Numbered from the stretch's first letter, positions 19,082 through 28,825 are shown. The stretch is DNA of 64,000 nucleotides from Thermoproteota archaeon (GCA_027492035.1 JAOZFT010000007.1:1-64000); one strand, 5' to 3'. Translations and numbers: made by a program. Notes: a model not told the origin generated them from the sequence alone.

Positions 19082-20194
19082 ATGGTTTTTGTGGAAGAAT
19101 TCGAGAAAGTGAAGCCTTTACCTGCCAAAGACTACGTTAGAGTAAGTCATTATGAGCTGAAGAGGTTTGTTTCTGAAGTTTTTATTAAATTAGACGTGCC
19201 TGTCAGTGACGCTAAAATAGTAGCTGACAATTTGGTTTCTGCAGACCTTAAAGGCATAGAGTCTCATGGTGTAGCTAGACTTAAAAGGTACATTGATGGA
19301 ATATTGAATGGTGTAGTAAAGACTAAACCTAAAATAAGGATAATTAGGGAAGGGCCTGTACATGTTCTAGTGGATGGTGACTACGGCCTTGGACAAGTTG
19401 TTGCCTACAAAGTCATGCAGAAAATTATTGAAAAAGCTGAAAAGAATTTTTTTGGAGTGGCAGCTGTAAAGAAAAGCAACCATTTCGGGATAGCTGGTTA
19501 CTATGCTGAACTTGCTTTGAAAAAAGATTTTATAGGTGTTGCAATGACTAACTCAAGACCTTTAGTGGCACATACAGGGGCTCTGGGAAGAAGTATTGGA
19601 ACCAACCCTTTAGCTTTCGCTGCACCTACTAGAAAGGAGCCTCCCTTTCTTTTAGATATGGCAACCTCTATTGTTCCCATGGGCAAAATCGAAACTTACA
19701 GTAGGAAGGGGGAGAAGACACCTCAAGGCTTAGCTATAGATGAAGAAGGAAAAGTAACAACTGACCCTGGAACAATTATGGAAAAGGGTGCTTTACTTCC
19801 ATTAGGAGGTTTAGGGGAGAAGTTAGGAGGACACAAAGGGTATGGTTTATCTGTGATGATTGATGTTTTATCTGGTGTTTTAAGCGGAGCTAATTGGGGC
19901 CTAAAAGTTGGTCCTACTCAAGGCCCTAAACCAAGTAATGTAGGCCACTTCTTTGCAGCTTTAAACATTGAGGCGTTTATGCCCTTAAATGAATTTAAGG
20001 ATAGGATGGAACAATTTAAGGAGGAGTTGAAATCTGCTAAGTTACACCCTGAATTTGAAAGGATTTGGGTTCATGGCGAAAAGTCTTGGTTGACAAGGAA
20101 GACAAGGGAGAAGATAGGAGTACCTGTTTACAAGAAAACCATGAAAGTGCTGAAAGAAGTTTCTGAAATAGTAGGGGTGGAATTTCCTTTCTGA
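19082..20194 (+). CDS. Ldh2-family NAD(P)-dependent malate/L-lactate/sulfolactate dehydrogenase
   Basis: A 370-residue oxidoreductase of the LDH2/MDH2 fold, unrelated to classical lactate dehydrogenase. Seen: LVSADLKGIESHGVARLKRY, the catalytic His region KKSNHFGIAGYYAELAL, NSRPLVAHTGALGRSIGTNP for cofactor, LDMATSIVPMGKI, and LGGHKGYGLSVMIDVLSGVL. Family members oxidise malate, lactate, sulfolactate, ureidoglycolate or related 2-hydroxyacids; the substrate cannot be told. The neighbouring hydantoinase genes make a ureide-derived 2-hydroxyacid such as ureidoglycolate worth considering. A GGAAAGGTGG site precedes the ATG. Confidence 0.87.
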   Translation: MVFVEEFEKVKPLPAKDYVRVSHYELKRFVSEVFIKLDVPVSDAKIVADNLVSADLKGIESHGVARLKRYIDGILNGVVKTKPKIRIIREGPVHVLVDGDYGLGQVVAYKVMQKIIEKAEKNFFGVAAVKKSNHFGIAGYYAELALKKDFIGVAMTNSRPLVAHTGALGRSIGTNPLAFAAPTRKEPPFLLDMATSIVPMGKIETYSRKGEKTPQGLAIDEEGKVTTDPGTIMEKGALLPLGGLGEKLGGHKGYGLSVMIDVLSGVLSGANWGLKVGPTQGPKPSNVGHFFAALNIEAFMPLNEFKDRMEQFKEELKSAKLHPEFERIWVHGEKSWLTRKTREKIGVPVYKKTMKVLKEVSEIVGVEFPF

Positions 20195-20281
20195 AAAACA
20201 TAAAGAACATTTTTTTATTTGGAGAAGAGGAGATAAAACTGTTAATTTTTCTTTTTAAGGTTTTATCTAAACAGGAATGAG

Positions 20282-22390
20282 GTGTTTTATACCTTGTCTT
20301 TCAGAGTCGGGGTGGATGTTGGTGGAACCTTCACAGATTTAGTGGCTTTAAACAATGAAACAGGGGAGTTAATGAATATTAAAGTTCCTACAGTGACTAA
20401 GAAAATTTCTGAAGGAGTTGCTGATGCTTTAAAAGAATTCTTGAACTTAAAAGGATCTATAAAAATTTCTTTGCTGATACATGCCACCACAATCGCTACC
20501 AACGCCATAATTGGCCAGTTAGGTCTTGAACTGCCTAAGACTGTATTAATAACTACGAAAGGATTTAAGGATGTGATAGAGATTGGGAGACAGAACAGGC
20601 CTGAGCTATATAACTTGTTTGTGGAGAAACCAAAACCTTTAATACCTAGAAGATACAGATTTGAAGTTTCTGAAAGGATAGGAGCTAAAGGAGAAATTAT
20701 TGAGCCATTAAATAAGCAGGAGCTTGGAGAAATTGTTTCGAAAATAATGAAGGAGGGAATATCCACTATAGCCATTGGGCTTTTAAACTCTTACATAAAC
20801 CCGAAACATGAAAGGGAAATAGAGGAATTTTTGAAGAAGAAAATAAGAAACATTTTCATTTCTCCCTCTTATAAAGTGTCACCTGAATATAGGGAGTATG
20901 AAAGATTCAGTTCAACCGTTGTCAACGCTGTTTTAAGGCCTATAGTGTCTGTCTACATAGATGAGTTAATTGAAGAAATTAAAAGGGTTATGGGTGAGAT
21001 AGGTTTCTACATCATGCAATCGAATGGTGGGATGGCTTCAGCCTCTTCAGTCAGCATGAAACCTATTTCAATAATTGAGTCAGGTCCAGCAGCTGGAGTT
21101 GTAGCTGCAGCCTACTATGGAGAACTTTTAGGGTTAAAAAATATTCTAAGTTTTGACATGGGTGGAACCACAGCTAAAGCAGGTATAATTATTGAGAACA
21201 GGCCTATGTTGACTCATGAATATGAAGTTGGAGGGAGGGTTCATAAAGGAAGAATTGTTAAGGGAAGCGGTTACCCCGTAAGGTTCCCTTTTGTGGATTT
21301 AGCTGAATGCAGCGCGGGAGGAGGAACAATTGCATGGGTTGATGAAGGAGGCGCTTTAAGAGTTGGCCCCTTGAGTGCAGGTGCAGACCCTGGGCCTGCT
21401 TGCTACGGCAAAGGAGGTGAAAACCCAACAGTTACAGATGCTAACTTGATCATTGGAAGACTGAACCCTAATTACCTCTTAAATGGGAAAATGAAGATTT
21501 ATAGGGAGTTAGCAGAGAAAACATTGAAGAGCAAAATCTGTGAAGAAACAGGTTTAGATGTGGAGGAAGCAGCTATTGGCATAATAGAGATAGCTAATTC
21601 AGAAATGGCTAAAATTTTGAGAATTGTTTCGGTTGAAAGGGGGAATGATCCAAGGATTTTCAGTATGGTAGCTTTTGGAGGAGCAGGGCCTATGCATGCA
21701 TGTCCCTTAGCTGAAGAGTTGGAAATTTCAAGAATAATAATTCCTTTAAACCCTGGTTTATTTTCAGCTTTAGGCCTCTTAACTTCAGATCTCTCCTACA
21801 GTTTCAGTAAAGCTGTAATGGAGAAAATTAGTGAAGTTGAACCTGAAAAACTTGAGGAAATCTTCACGGAAATGGAGGAGAAAGGTAGGGAGCTGCTTGC
21901 CCGTGAAGGAATACCTGAGGAAAAAATGGTTTATTTGAGGAAAACTGATGCCAGATACCTGGGCCAATCATACGAGTTAACTGTTTCGGTTCCGAAGCCC
22001 ATTACAGAGAAAAACTTGGAGTCAGTTAAGAATTACTTCCACAAAAGACATAAAGCAGTTTATGGTTACTCTGTTGAAGAAGAGGAAGTTGAACTTGTTA
22101 ATGTAAGGCTCACAGCAATTGGTAAATTAGGGAAACCGAAACTGAAAGAAAAAAACTCTATTGTAAATAGAAGAGTGAATGTCCAACCAGAAATGAAAAG
22201 ACCTGTTTTCTTTGAAGGAACAGAGGAATATCTTGATTGTCCAATTTATTTGAGGGAGAAACTGCCACCTGGTTTTTCATTGGAAGGTCCTGCTATTTTT
22301 GAACAATACGACACTACCACAGTTATTTACCCTAAATGGGAAGCAAAAATAGATAAGTTTGGAAATGTAATCCTCAACTTGGTAGGGTGA
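20282..22390 (+). CDS. hyuA: Hydantoinase/oxoprolinase family, subunit A
   Basis: ATP-using subunit of the N-methylhydantoinase / 5-oxoprolinase / acetone-carboxylase superfamily. The actin-like phosphate loops are present: VGVDVGGTFTDLVAL at the start, HATTIATNAIIGQLG, SNGGMASASS, and SFDMGGTTAKAGII near 295, followed by SAGGGTIAWVDEGG and VAFGGAGPMHACPL. Length (702) is normal for HyuA. TTG 20294, behind GAGGTG at 20279-20284, may be the true start. It is followed after 7 bases by subunit B. Neighbouring creatininase and amino-acid/amide transporter genes favour a cyclic amide substrate, but the superfamily is broad. Confidence 0.9.
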   Translation: MFYTLSFRVGVDVGGTFTDLVALNNETGELMNIKVPTVTKKISEGVADALKEFLNLKGSIKISLLIHATTIATNAIIGQLGLELPKTVLITTKGFKDVIEIGRQNRPELYNLFVEKPKPLIPRRYRFEVSERIGAKGEIIEPLNKQELGEIVSKIMKEGISTIAIGLLNSYINPKHEREIEEFLKKKIRNIFISPSYKVSPEYREYERFSSTVVNAVLRPIVSVYIDELIEEIKRVMGEIGFYIMQSNGGMASASSVSMKPISIIESGPAAGVVAAAYYGELLGLKNILSFDMGGTTAKAGIIIENRPMLTHEYEVGGRVHKGRIVKGSGYPVRFPFVDLAECSAGGGTIAWVDEGGALRVGPLSAGADPGPACYGKGGENPTVTDANLIIGRLNPNYLLNGKMKIYRELAEKTLKSKICEETGLDVEEAAIGIIEIANSEMAKILRIVSVERGNDPRIFSMVAFGGAGPMHACPLAEELEISRIIIPLNPGLFSALGLLTSDLSYSFSKAVMEKISEVEPEKLEEIFTEMEEKGRELLAREGIPEEKMVYLRKTDARYLGQSYELTVSVPKPITEKNLESVKNYFHKRHKAVYGYSVEEEEVELVNVRLTAIGKLGKPKLKEKNSIVNRRVNVQPEMKRPVFFEGTEEYLDCPIYLREKLPPGFSLEGPAIFEQYDTTTVIYPKWEAKIDKFGNVILNLVG

Positions 22391-22397
22391 AAAGGAA

Positions 22398-24110
22398 ATG
22401 GTGGATCTAGTTACTGTAGAAGTTGTGAAGGGGGGGTTAGTTTACGCTGCCGAAGAAATGGGGATAGCTTTGAGAAACTCCTCTTATTCCCATAACATTA
22501 AGGAAAGAATGGATCACTCCTGTGCCATATTTGACAAAAATAAGAGATTGATTGCTCAAGCTGAACATATCCCCGTACATTTGGGTTCAATGGGTTTAGC
22601 TGTAAAGGAGGGTTTAAAAATTTATAAAGGGGATCTTCAAGAAGGGGATATGATCCTTTTCAATGATCCTTACATAAGTGGAACTCATTTACCAGACATA
22701 ACCCTTATAGCCCCTGTTTTCTATAGGGGAGAGATAATTGGTTACGTAGCCAATAAAGCTCATCATTCAGATGTGGGAGGAAAAGTCCCCGGAAGCCTTG
22801 CAGGCGATGCAACTGAACTTTTTCAAGAGGGAATAATAATTCCTCCAGTAAAGTTTGTGAAGAGGGGGTTTTTCGACGAAGAAATCTTAGAAATAATAAA
22901 ATTTAATGTAAGAGTCCCTGAGATAAGAGTAGGTGACTTAAGGGCTCAAGCCGCAGCTAACAATGTAGGTATAAACAGAATTCTAAGTTTAGTGGAAAGA
23001 TACGGCCTTGACAATTTTTATGAAGCAATTGAAGAAATTCTGAATTACTCCGAAAGAAGAATGAGAAGCGAAATTAAAAAAATGCCTGAAGGAGTTTATG
23101 TAGGAGAAGATTACCTTGAAAGCACAGGGGTGGAGGAAGAAAAGGTTAAAATAAGAGTTGAAATAACAATTAAAGGAAGCGAAATCACTTTTGATTACAC
23201 CGGCACGGATCCTCAAGTTAAGGGACCTTTAAATGCTCCGCTTGGAGTTACTATGTCAGGAGTGTATTACACGTTAATGGCTGTAACAGACCCAACGATC
23301 CCGATCAACGACGGCTGTTATAGACCTGTCAAGTTATATGTCCCAAAAGGGTGTTTAATGAACCCTGTTAAACCTGCACCTGTAGCTGGTGGAAATGTAG
23401 AAACTTCCCAAAGAAACGTCGACGTATTACTCAAAGCCTTTTCTAAAGTCATACCTGACAAAGTCTGTGCGGGAAGCCAAGGAACAATGAACAATGTATG
23501 CATAGGAGGAACTGTTGAAAACAACAAACTTTGGGCTTTGTATGAAACATTAGCTGGAGGAATGGGCGGAAGACCTGGGCTTGACGGGTTAGATGGGGTA
23601 CATGTCCATATGACAAACACTTTAAACACTCCCATAGAAGCTCTTGAAAAAAATTACCCCTTAAGATTTATTAGTTACAAATTGAGAAGTGACAGTGGAG
23701 GAGCAGGGAAATGGAGAGGAGGATGTGGAATTGAAAGAAGCTGGATGCTTACTTCTTCAAGAGCAACCCTTTCAATTTTAACTGAAAGAAACGTTATACC
23801 GCCGTGGGGGCTTAAAGGAGGTAAACCAGGGGCTAAAGGAGAATTTTATATAATTAAAGGTGGAAAAAAGAAAATTAAGCTCAAATCTAAATGTACAGTG
23901 ACCCTATCTGGAGGAGATGTATTTTTAGCTAAGACCCCTGGTGGAGGAGGTTATGGGAACCCTTTTGAAAGGGACCCTGAAAGAGTGCTGCAGGATGTAT
24001 TGAATGGTTTAGTTTCCGAAAAATCAGCTAGGAAAGAGTACGGTGTAGTGGTGAGGAAAGGGGAGTTGAACTTGGAAGAAACTATGAAATTGAGGGAGGG
24101 AAAGGTTTAA
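22398..24110 (+). CDS. hyuB: Hydantoinase/oxoprolinase family, subunit B
   Basis: Partner of HyuA; together they open cyclic amides with ATP. Typical segments: LRNSSYSHNIKERMDHSCAI, the metal-site regions AEHIPVHLGSMG, FNDPYISGTHLPDITLIAPV and ANKAHHSDVGGKVPGS, then DYTGTDPQVKGPLNAPLG, and a Gly-rich C-terminus (SGGDVFLAKTPGGGGYGNPF). Length (570) is normal. The ATG follows GGTGAAAAGG. The 3' end meets the livF stop (24107) tail to tail with a 4-base overlap. Confidence 0.9.
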   Translation: MVDLVTVEVVKGGLVYAAEEMGIALRNSSYSHNIKERMDHSCAIFDKNKRLIAQAEHIPVHLGSMGLAVKEGLKIYKGDLQEGDMILFNDPYISGTHLPDITLIAPVFYRGEIIGYVANKAHHSDVGGKVPGSLAGDATELFQEGIIIPPVKFVKRGFFDEEILEIIKFNVRVPEIRVGDLRAQAAANNVGINRILSLVERYGLDNFYEAIEEILNYSERRMRSEIKKMPEGVYVGEDYLESTGVEEEKVKIRVEITIKGSEITFDYTGTDPQVKGPLNAPLGVTMSGVYYTLMAVTDPTIPINDGCYRPVKLYVPKGCLMNPVKPAPVAGGNVETSQRNVDVLLKAFSKVIPDKVCAGSQGTMNNVCIGGTVENNKLWALYETLAGGMGGRPGLDGLDGVHVHMTNTLNTPIEALEKNYPLRFISYKLRSDSGGAGKWRGGCGIERSWMLTSSRATLSILTERNVIPPWGLKGGKPGAKGEFYIIKGGKKKIKLKSKCTVTLSGGDVFLAKTPGGGGYGNPFERDPERVLQDVLNGLVSEKSARKEYGVVVRKGELNLEETMKLREGKV

Positions 24111-24808
24111 ATGCCCAAATATGCTTTTTTAACCGTGTCGTTTTCTGCAAGTTGTTTACTTTCACCTTCCAGAGTTATTTTCCCATTTTCTAAAACATAA
24201 GCTCTGTCAGCTATTTTTAACGTTTTTTTAACGTTTTGCTCCACTAACAAAATAGTTATACCTTCCGAGTTCAATTTTTCCACAAGCTTAAAAACCTCGT
24301 TTGAAATTTTCGGAGCTAAACCTAGGGATGGTTCATCCAGCATTAACAGTTTAGGTTTAGACATTAGGCCCCGAGCTATAGCCAACATTTGTTGTTCACC
24401 GCCGCTGAGGGTTCTAGCTAACTGGTTCTTTCTTTCTTTCAGGATTGGGAAGTAGTTGTAGACCCATTTCATCCTATCCTCTAATTCTTCTTTATCAACA
24501 GTGTAACCCCCAACTAAAAGGTTCTCATAAACTGTTAAATTCCCAAAAAGTTCTCTTCTTTCAGGAATTAGGGAAAGGCCCCTTTTAACGATTTCGTGAG
24601 GAAGTAAACCGTTTAGTTTCTGTTTTAAGAAAACTATTTCGCCACTTGACGGTTCAATTAAGCCTGTTATTGTCTTTAATAGCGTTGATTTACCGGCTCC
24701 ATTAGCTCCGATAATTGCAACAAGTTCTCCTTCATTCACTTCAAGTGAAACATTCCATAAAACTTGTACGTCTTCATATTTCACGTCAAGATTTTTAACT
24801 TTTAACAA
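24107..24808 (-). CDS. livF: Branched-chain amino acid/amide ABC transporter ATPase LivF-type
   Basis: One of the two ATPases that power the importer. Walker A GANGAGKST, Q-loop region, signature LSGGEQQMLAIARGLM, Walker B LLMLDEPSLGL and the switch His region VEQNVKKTL are all present. The chosen TTG 24808 lies just after the livG stop and has GAGGAG ahead of it; the longer frame from ATG 24847 would overlap livG by 38 bases. It is the last gene of the livKHMGF set. Confidence 0.9.
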   Translation of the reverse strand: MLKVKNLDVKYEDVQVLWNVSLEVNEGELVAIIGANGAGKSTLLKTITGLIEPSSGEIVFLKQKLNGLLPHEIVKRGLSLIPERRELFGNLTVYENLLVGGYTVDKEELEDRMKWVYNYFPILKERKNQLARTLSGGEQQMLAIARGLMSKPKLLMLDEPSLGLAPKISNEVFKLVEKLNSEGITILLVEQNVKKTLKIADRAYVLENGKITLEGESKQLAENDTVKKAYLGI

Positions 24809-24809
24809 T

Positions 24810-25526
24810 TCACTCCTCACCAAAGTAAGCCTCAATAACTTTTTCATTTTCTCTTATTTGTTGCGGAGGGCCTTCAGCTATTTTTCTCCCTTCATGAAGT
24901 ACAATTATTCTTCCAGCTATGGGCATAATGGCTTGCATAACATGTTCAACAATGACTAAAGTTAATCCCTTCTTGTTTATTTCTTTAAGAATTTCAACTA
25001 ATTCCGCAACTTCAGCAGGAGTTAAGCCTGCAGCTATTTCGTCCAGTAACAAAATTTCAGGTTTAGTAGCTATAGCCCTAGCCAACTCCAAAGATCTTTG
25101 ATCAGCAGGGGTTAAGTTTCCAGCTAAAACATTTTCTTTTCCTTCCAAACCAACAGTCTTAATAACTTCCTTAGCGAACTTCACAGCCTCATTTTTTCTA
25201 CTTGACTTAAGTAAGGCCCCTATCAAAACGTTATCCAACACTGAAAGAGATTTAAAAGCCCTTATTAACTGGAAAGTTTTTGTTAAACCCATCTGGCATA
25301 TTTTATGAGGCTTTAAACCAGTTATTTCTTTTCCTTTATAGAAAACCTTGCCTTCAACAGGTTTATAAAAGCCTGTTACACAATTAAGTAAGGTAGTTTT
25401 TCCGGCACCGTTAGGACCAATTAAACCAATTACTTCATTGTTTTTAACCGTGAATGAAACATTTTTTAAAGCTTGTAAACCTCCAAAACGCATAGAGACA
25501 TTTTCAATTCTGAGAAGGGTTTCCAT
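24810..25526 (-). CDS. livG: Branched-chain amino acid/amide ABC transporter ATPase LivG-type
   Basis: Second ATPase of the importer: Walker A GPNGAGKTT, the LivG-specific insert CQMGLTKTFQLIRAFKSLSV, signature LTPADQRSLELARAIA (with DQR in place of the usual GQQ), Walker B LLLDEIAAGL and switch His VEHVM. The C-terminal tail KIAEGPPQQIRENEKVIEAY is typical of LivG. The ATG overlaps the livM stop (TAATG). The divergent signature motif keeps LxPxxQR and is common in LivG. Confidence 0.9.
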   Translation of the reverse strand: METLLRIENVSMRFGGLQALKNVSFTVKNNEVIGLIGPNGAGKTTLLNCVTGFYKPVEGKVFYKGKEITGLKPHKICQMGLTKTFQLIRAFKSLSVLDNVLIGALLKSSRKNEAVKFAKEVIKTVGLEGKENVLAGNLTPADQRSLELARAIATKPEILLLDEIAAGLTPAEVAELVEILKEINKKGLTLVIVEHVMQAIMPIAGRIIVLHEGRKIAEGPPQQIRENEKVIEAYFGEE

Positions 25527-26509
25527 TAATGATCTCCCCTAATTCTTGGTAATTTGTGATAAATTTTTCCAATCAACTTTATTAATCCGTGAGGGTAAAG
25601 TACACAAATTAATATTATTAGAGAGCCAAGGACTATTAGATCTAAACCACTCCTAGCTCCTAAAAAGGCTCTTGTGTATTCCATGAGCGGAACCATTATA
25701 AAAGCCCCTATTAAGGAGCCATAGATTGTGCCCGCACCACCTAAAATTGCAACGATCACTATTTGGACGGTTAAAATATCTGAAAGAACAGTTTCAGGAG
25801 CTATGTAACCGACAAAGAAGGCGTAAAGAGTACCCGCCAAAGAAGTGAAAGCAGCACTTATTACAAAAGAAATTAATTTATACCTGAGGGTGTTAATGCC
25901 TAAACTTTCAGATGCAAGTTCATCCTCTCTGATAGCTACAAAGTAGTAACCAAGTTTAGACTTAACAATTTTTTCAGCCAAAAGAATTTCCGCAAAAAGG
26001 AAAATAAGCATTAGGTAACAATATGGTAATTTACTTTCGAACTGTAAATAAAACCATGGAACATGTGACTCCAAAGGAATAATTAAGCCTGTTGCTCCAC
26101 CTACAAGATCCCAATTAGTGAAAGAGTACCTCATTGCTACCAAAAAAGCTATTGAAGCTAAAAAAAAGAAGTGACCCCTTAAACCAAACCTGAAACAAAG
26201 GTAACCAATCAAGCCAGCGAAAAGAGCAGAAACCAAAGCTCCAATAAACATTGAAATATAGGGTGTAACCCTCCACCAAATGAAGAGAAGAGCTGAAGTG
26301 TAAGCTCCTAAACCGACAAATGCAGCGTGAACAAAGGAGCCTTGTCCTGTGTAGCCTCCTAGTAAGTCCCATGCAACACCTAAATAAGCAAAGTAGAGGA
26401 CGAGAAAAAGCGTTCTTCTAAAATAAGGAGAGGGATAGAGGGGAAGAAGAGAGAGTATAATTAAAATAATTAGCTTGTTTATTGCTGATTTCTCCAGTCT
26501 AACATTCAT
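25526..26509 (-). CDS. livM: Branched-chain amino acid/amide ABC transporter permease LivM-type
   Basis: Membrane permease of about nine helices. Family marks: DLLGGYTGQGSFVHAAFVGL near residue 48, the cytoplasmic EAA-like loop IREDELASESLGINTLRYKL near 200, and VAILGGAGTIYGSLIGAFI. Length (327) is usual. It overlaps livH by ATGA and livG by TAATG, showing translational coupling of the operon. Confidence 0.9.
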   Translation of the reverse strand: MNVRLEKSAINKLIILIILSLLPLYPSPYFRRTLFLVLYFAYLGVAWDLLGGYTGQGSFVHAAFVGLGAYTSALLFIWWRVTPYISMFIGALVSALFAGLIGYLCFRFGLRGHFFFLASIAFLVAMRYSFTNWDLVGGATGLIIPLESHVPWFYLQFESKLPYCYLMLIFLFAEILLAEKIVKSKLGYYFVAIREDELASESLGINTLRYKLISFVISAAFTSLAGTLYAFFVGYIAPETVLSDILTVQIVIVAILGGAGTIYGSLIGAFIMVPLMEYTRAFLGARSGLDLIVLGSLIILICVLYPHGLIKLIGKIYHKLPRIRGDH

Positions 26510-27381
26510 TTCCTCCCCCCTGTACCAAATATTCCTGTGGGTTTAAATAAAAGGATTAAGATGAAAACAACCATTGCAACCACTTCCTTCCATTGCGGCC
26601 CCACGAAAAGAGCTGAAAGAGACTCCAGTTCACCTATGATTAATCCACCTGCAAGGCTTCCTACAAAACTTCCCATTCCACCCAAAACCACTATTATGAA
26701 AGCTAAAAGGATAAATATGGAACCTACGGTTGGGTAGATGTAATAATAAAGTGAAATAAACACTCCAGCTACTCCCGCTAAGCCTGTTCCAATTCCAAAA
26801 GTTACCATTCTCATTTTTTTAACGTTTATGCCTACAAGTTCAGCTGCAATAGGGTTTTCGTCAACAGCCCTTATACCTGTACCCATTTTTGTCCTTGTCA
26901 AGAAAAAATGCAAAATAATTATGGTTACTACACTGCCTATGAAACCTATCAAGCGAGGGGTGCTAATATGTAAACTCCCCAACGAAATTAAGGGGAAGTT
27001 CAACCTTATTGCCCTGTAATCAGCACTCCAAAAAAAGTACGCAAGGTTTTGTAAAAGTAAAAGCAAACCGAAAGTAAGAACAGTCTGGATAAAAATATGA
27101 GCTTTAATAACTTTTTCTATAGTGACTCTTTCAAAGGCTGCACCTGCAAAAAAAAGAAGGGGGAAAACGATGGCTAGACTTAAAAGGGGGTGTAAACCTG
27201 TTAGGGTAAACAGCCAAAAAGCAATGTACATCCCAAGCATTATGAACTCTCCATGTGCAAAGTTTATTATTTCTAATACACCATAGATCATGTTTAATCC
27301 TAAAGTGAAGAGTGCATATATTCCACCAATTAATATTCCTTCAATGGCGACTTCTAAGAGATGCTGCAGCAAAGCAGACAA
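26506..27381 (-). CDS. livH: Branched-chain amino acid/amide ABC transporter permease LivH-type
   Basis: Second permease, with about eight helices. Seen: GGIYALFTLGLNMIYGVLEI then NFAHGEFIMLG, the EAA-like RAVDENPIAAELVGINVKK, and VVLGGMGSFVGSLAGGLIIG. It starts at TTG 27381, close behind a G-rich stretch; TTG 27372 is an alternative with better spacing. It lies 18 bases after the substrate-binding protein gene. Confidence 0.9.
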   Translation of the reverse strand: MSALLQHLLEVAIEGILIGGIYALFTLGLNMIYGVLEIINFAHGEFIMLGMYIAFWLFTLTGLHPLLSLAIVFPLLFFAGAAFERVTIEKVIKAHIFIQTVLTFGLLLLLQNLAYFFWSADYRAIRLNFPLISLGSLHISTPRLIGFIGSVVTIIILHFFLTRTKMGTGIRAVDENPIAAELVGINVKKMRMVTFGIGTGLAGVAGVFISLYYYIYPTVGSIFILLAFIIVVLGGMGSFVGSLAGGLIIGELESLSALFVGPQWKEVVAMVVFILILLFKPTGIFGTGGRK

Positions 27382-27399
27382 ACCCCCTATTCTAAACTT

Positions 27400-28716
27400 T
27401 TAACCTCCTCTTTCAGACCATGTAGGCATTGGGAAAACAACATCCCTAGTTGCAACATTCCAAGGCCAGATAGTGTAGGCTGTAGCGTTAAATGTTTGGG
27501 TCATTATTCCCTTCACAAGGATATTTTGTCCGTTTTCAGGGTTGAATTTGATTCCATCCCATGCTGTAGGAAGTTTCTCAGCCGGCCAGTTGGTTGCAAG
27601 TATAGCTTGCCTCAAGGCTTGGTGATCTGTCGAACCAGCTCTTTCAAGGACATCAGCTACCAAAAGTGCACCTACATAAGCTCTTATTGATGTACCGTCA
27701 AAGTGTTTACCGAACTTAGCATAGTAAGCATCATCAGCTTCTTTAGCAACAGGGTTTATTTTCTTCATGTCCGGTGCATAATTTTCTCTGTTAATTATGT
27801 AATCGCCATCTTTACCGACTGCTTTGAAGTAATCAGGGTGAGTGTAACCTACGTCTGTGGCTAAGATTATTTTCGGGTTTACGTCGTATTCTTTCATTGT
27901 TTTAGTGAAAAGTATGGCGTCAGTAACGTACGAAGTCAACATTAAAACATCAGGGTTTGCAGATTTTATTTTTGAAACTTCGGATGTAACGTCAGGGGTG
28001 TCGTGGCTGTAGGGGAGATCTAAAACAACTTGGTAACCGTGTTCAGCCGCATACTTCTTTTCTAGTTCACCCATGCTTGCCCCCCACAAAGTGTTCTCGT
28101 AAACTACAGCCACCGTTTTTAATGGTACATTAGGGTACTTCTTTGTTAAATCACTTAAGAACTCAAAGAAGTTCCTGGCGAAAAGGTCATCATCGGGGGT
28201 TATTCTGAAAAACCATTTAAATCCTTGCTGGATTAATTTAGGTGATGTTGATTCAGGATTAATCATAGGTATTTCATATTTTTCAGCTACTCTAGCTACA
28301 GTTAAAGTGTTGGAACTTGCATAGGCTCCTGCAAGCATGCATACATGCTCCTCGGTGATAAGTCTCTCAGCTTCAGCAGCAGCTGTTTCAGGGTCCCCTT
28401 TACTATCGGCAAAAACAAAAACAAGTTTTGCTCCTCCCAAGGATTTTATTCCACCTTCAGAGTTCACTTTATCTTGGACAAGAAGAAAAGCGTCTCTTGC
28501 ATCGGTTCCAGGTTTAGCTAGAGAACCTGTGAGCGGGTATACAACTCCAACTTTAACTTCTTTAACGGTAGGTGTTGGGGAAGGGGTTGCAGTTACAGTA
28601 GGAGAAGGTGTAGGAGAAGGAGTTGGGGAAGGAGGCTGCCCCACACATCCTGCAATCAATAGAAGTAATGTAGCCGCCAATATTAAGGGGATTTTTCTAT
28701 TTCCCCAACTTCTCAT
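27400..28716 (-). CDS. livK: Branched-chain amino acid/amide ABC transporter substrate-binding lipoprotein
   Basis: Extracytoplasmic ligand-binding protein of the Leu/Ile/Val and amide family. The signal peptide has basic residues, then PLILAATLLLLIAGC, whose Cys is the predicted lipid anchor. A Pro/Thr/Ser-rich linker of about 35 residues (repeats of PSPTP) follows and would hold the domain off the membrane. The periplasmic-binding fold type I begins at VKVGVVYPLTGSLAKPGTDA and includes AGAYASSNTLTVARVAEKY. ATG 28716 is chosen over GTG 28728 because GGGTG is well spaced from it. Ligand unknown: amino acids, urea and short amides are all possible in this family. Confidence 0.9.
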   Translation of the reverse strand: MRSWGNRKIPLILAATLLLLIAGCVGQPPSPTPSPTPSPTVTATPSPTPTVKEVKVGVVYPLTGSLAKPGTDARDAFLLVQDKVNSEGGIKSLGGAKLVFVFADSKGDPETAAAEAERLITEEHVCMLAGAYASSNTLTVARVAEKYEIPMINPESTSPKLIQQGFKWFFRITPDDDLFARNFFEFLSDLTKKYPNVPLKTVAVVYENTLWGASMGELEKKYAAEHGYQVVLDLPYSHDTPDVTSEVSKIKSANPDVLMLTSYVTDAILFTKTMKEYDVNPKIILATDVGYTHPDYFKAVGKDGDYIINRENYAPDMKKINPVAKEADDAYYAKFGKHFDGTSIRAYVGALLVADVLERAGSTDHQALRQAILATNWPAEKLPTAWDGIKFNPENGQNILVKGIMTQTFNATAYTIWPWNVATRDVVFPMPTWSERGG

Positions 28717-28782
28717 TTTTTTTGACACCCTTCTAAATTTTGTAATATTTAGTTTAGCTTGAGACGTTTTTATGCTTAAAAA

Positions 28783-28796
28783 TCTTTCTAGAAAGA
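28783..28796. promoter_or_regulatory. Perfect 14-base palindrome upstream of livK
   Basis: TCTTTCT followed by AGAAAGA, a perfect palindrome with no spacer, immediately upstream of a TATA-like TTTTTAAGC read on the minus strand (about 28774-28782). The placement suits an operator for the liv operon. Confidence 0.4.
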
Positions 28797-28805
28797 AAAA
28801 TTTTT

Positions 28806-28825
28806 AACTTTTTAATTAAAAAGTT
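28806..28825. promoter_or_regulatory. Perfect 20-base palindrome between creatininase gene and livK
   Basis: AACTTTTTAA followed by TTAAAAAGTT, perfectly symmetrical. It lies 42 bases downstream of the creatininase stop and about 90 bases before the livK start, in tandem with the palindrome at 28783-28796. It could be an operator or, in RNA, part of a weak AT-rich terminator. Confidence 0.4.

Noticed and set aside
28337-28762. Plus-strand frame with VGEGV repeats
   Set aside because: The repeat is the antisense of the Pro/Thr/Ser linker of LivK.
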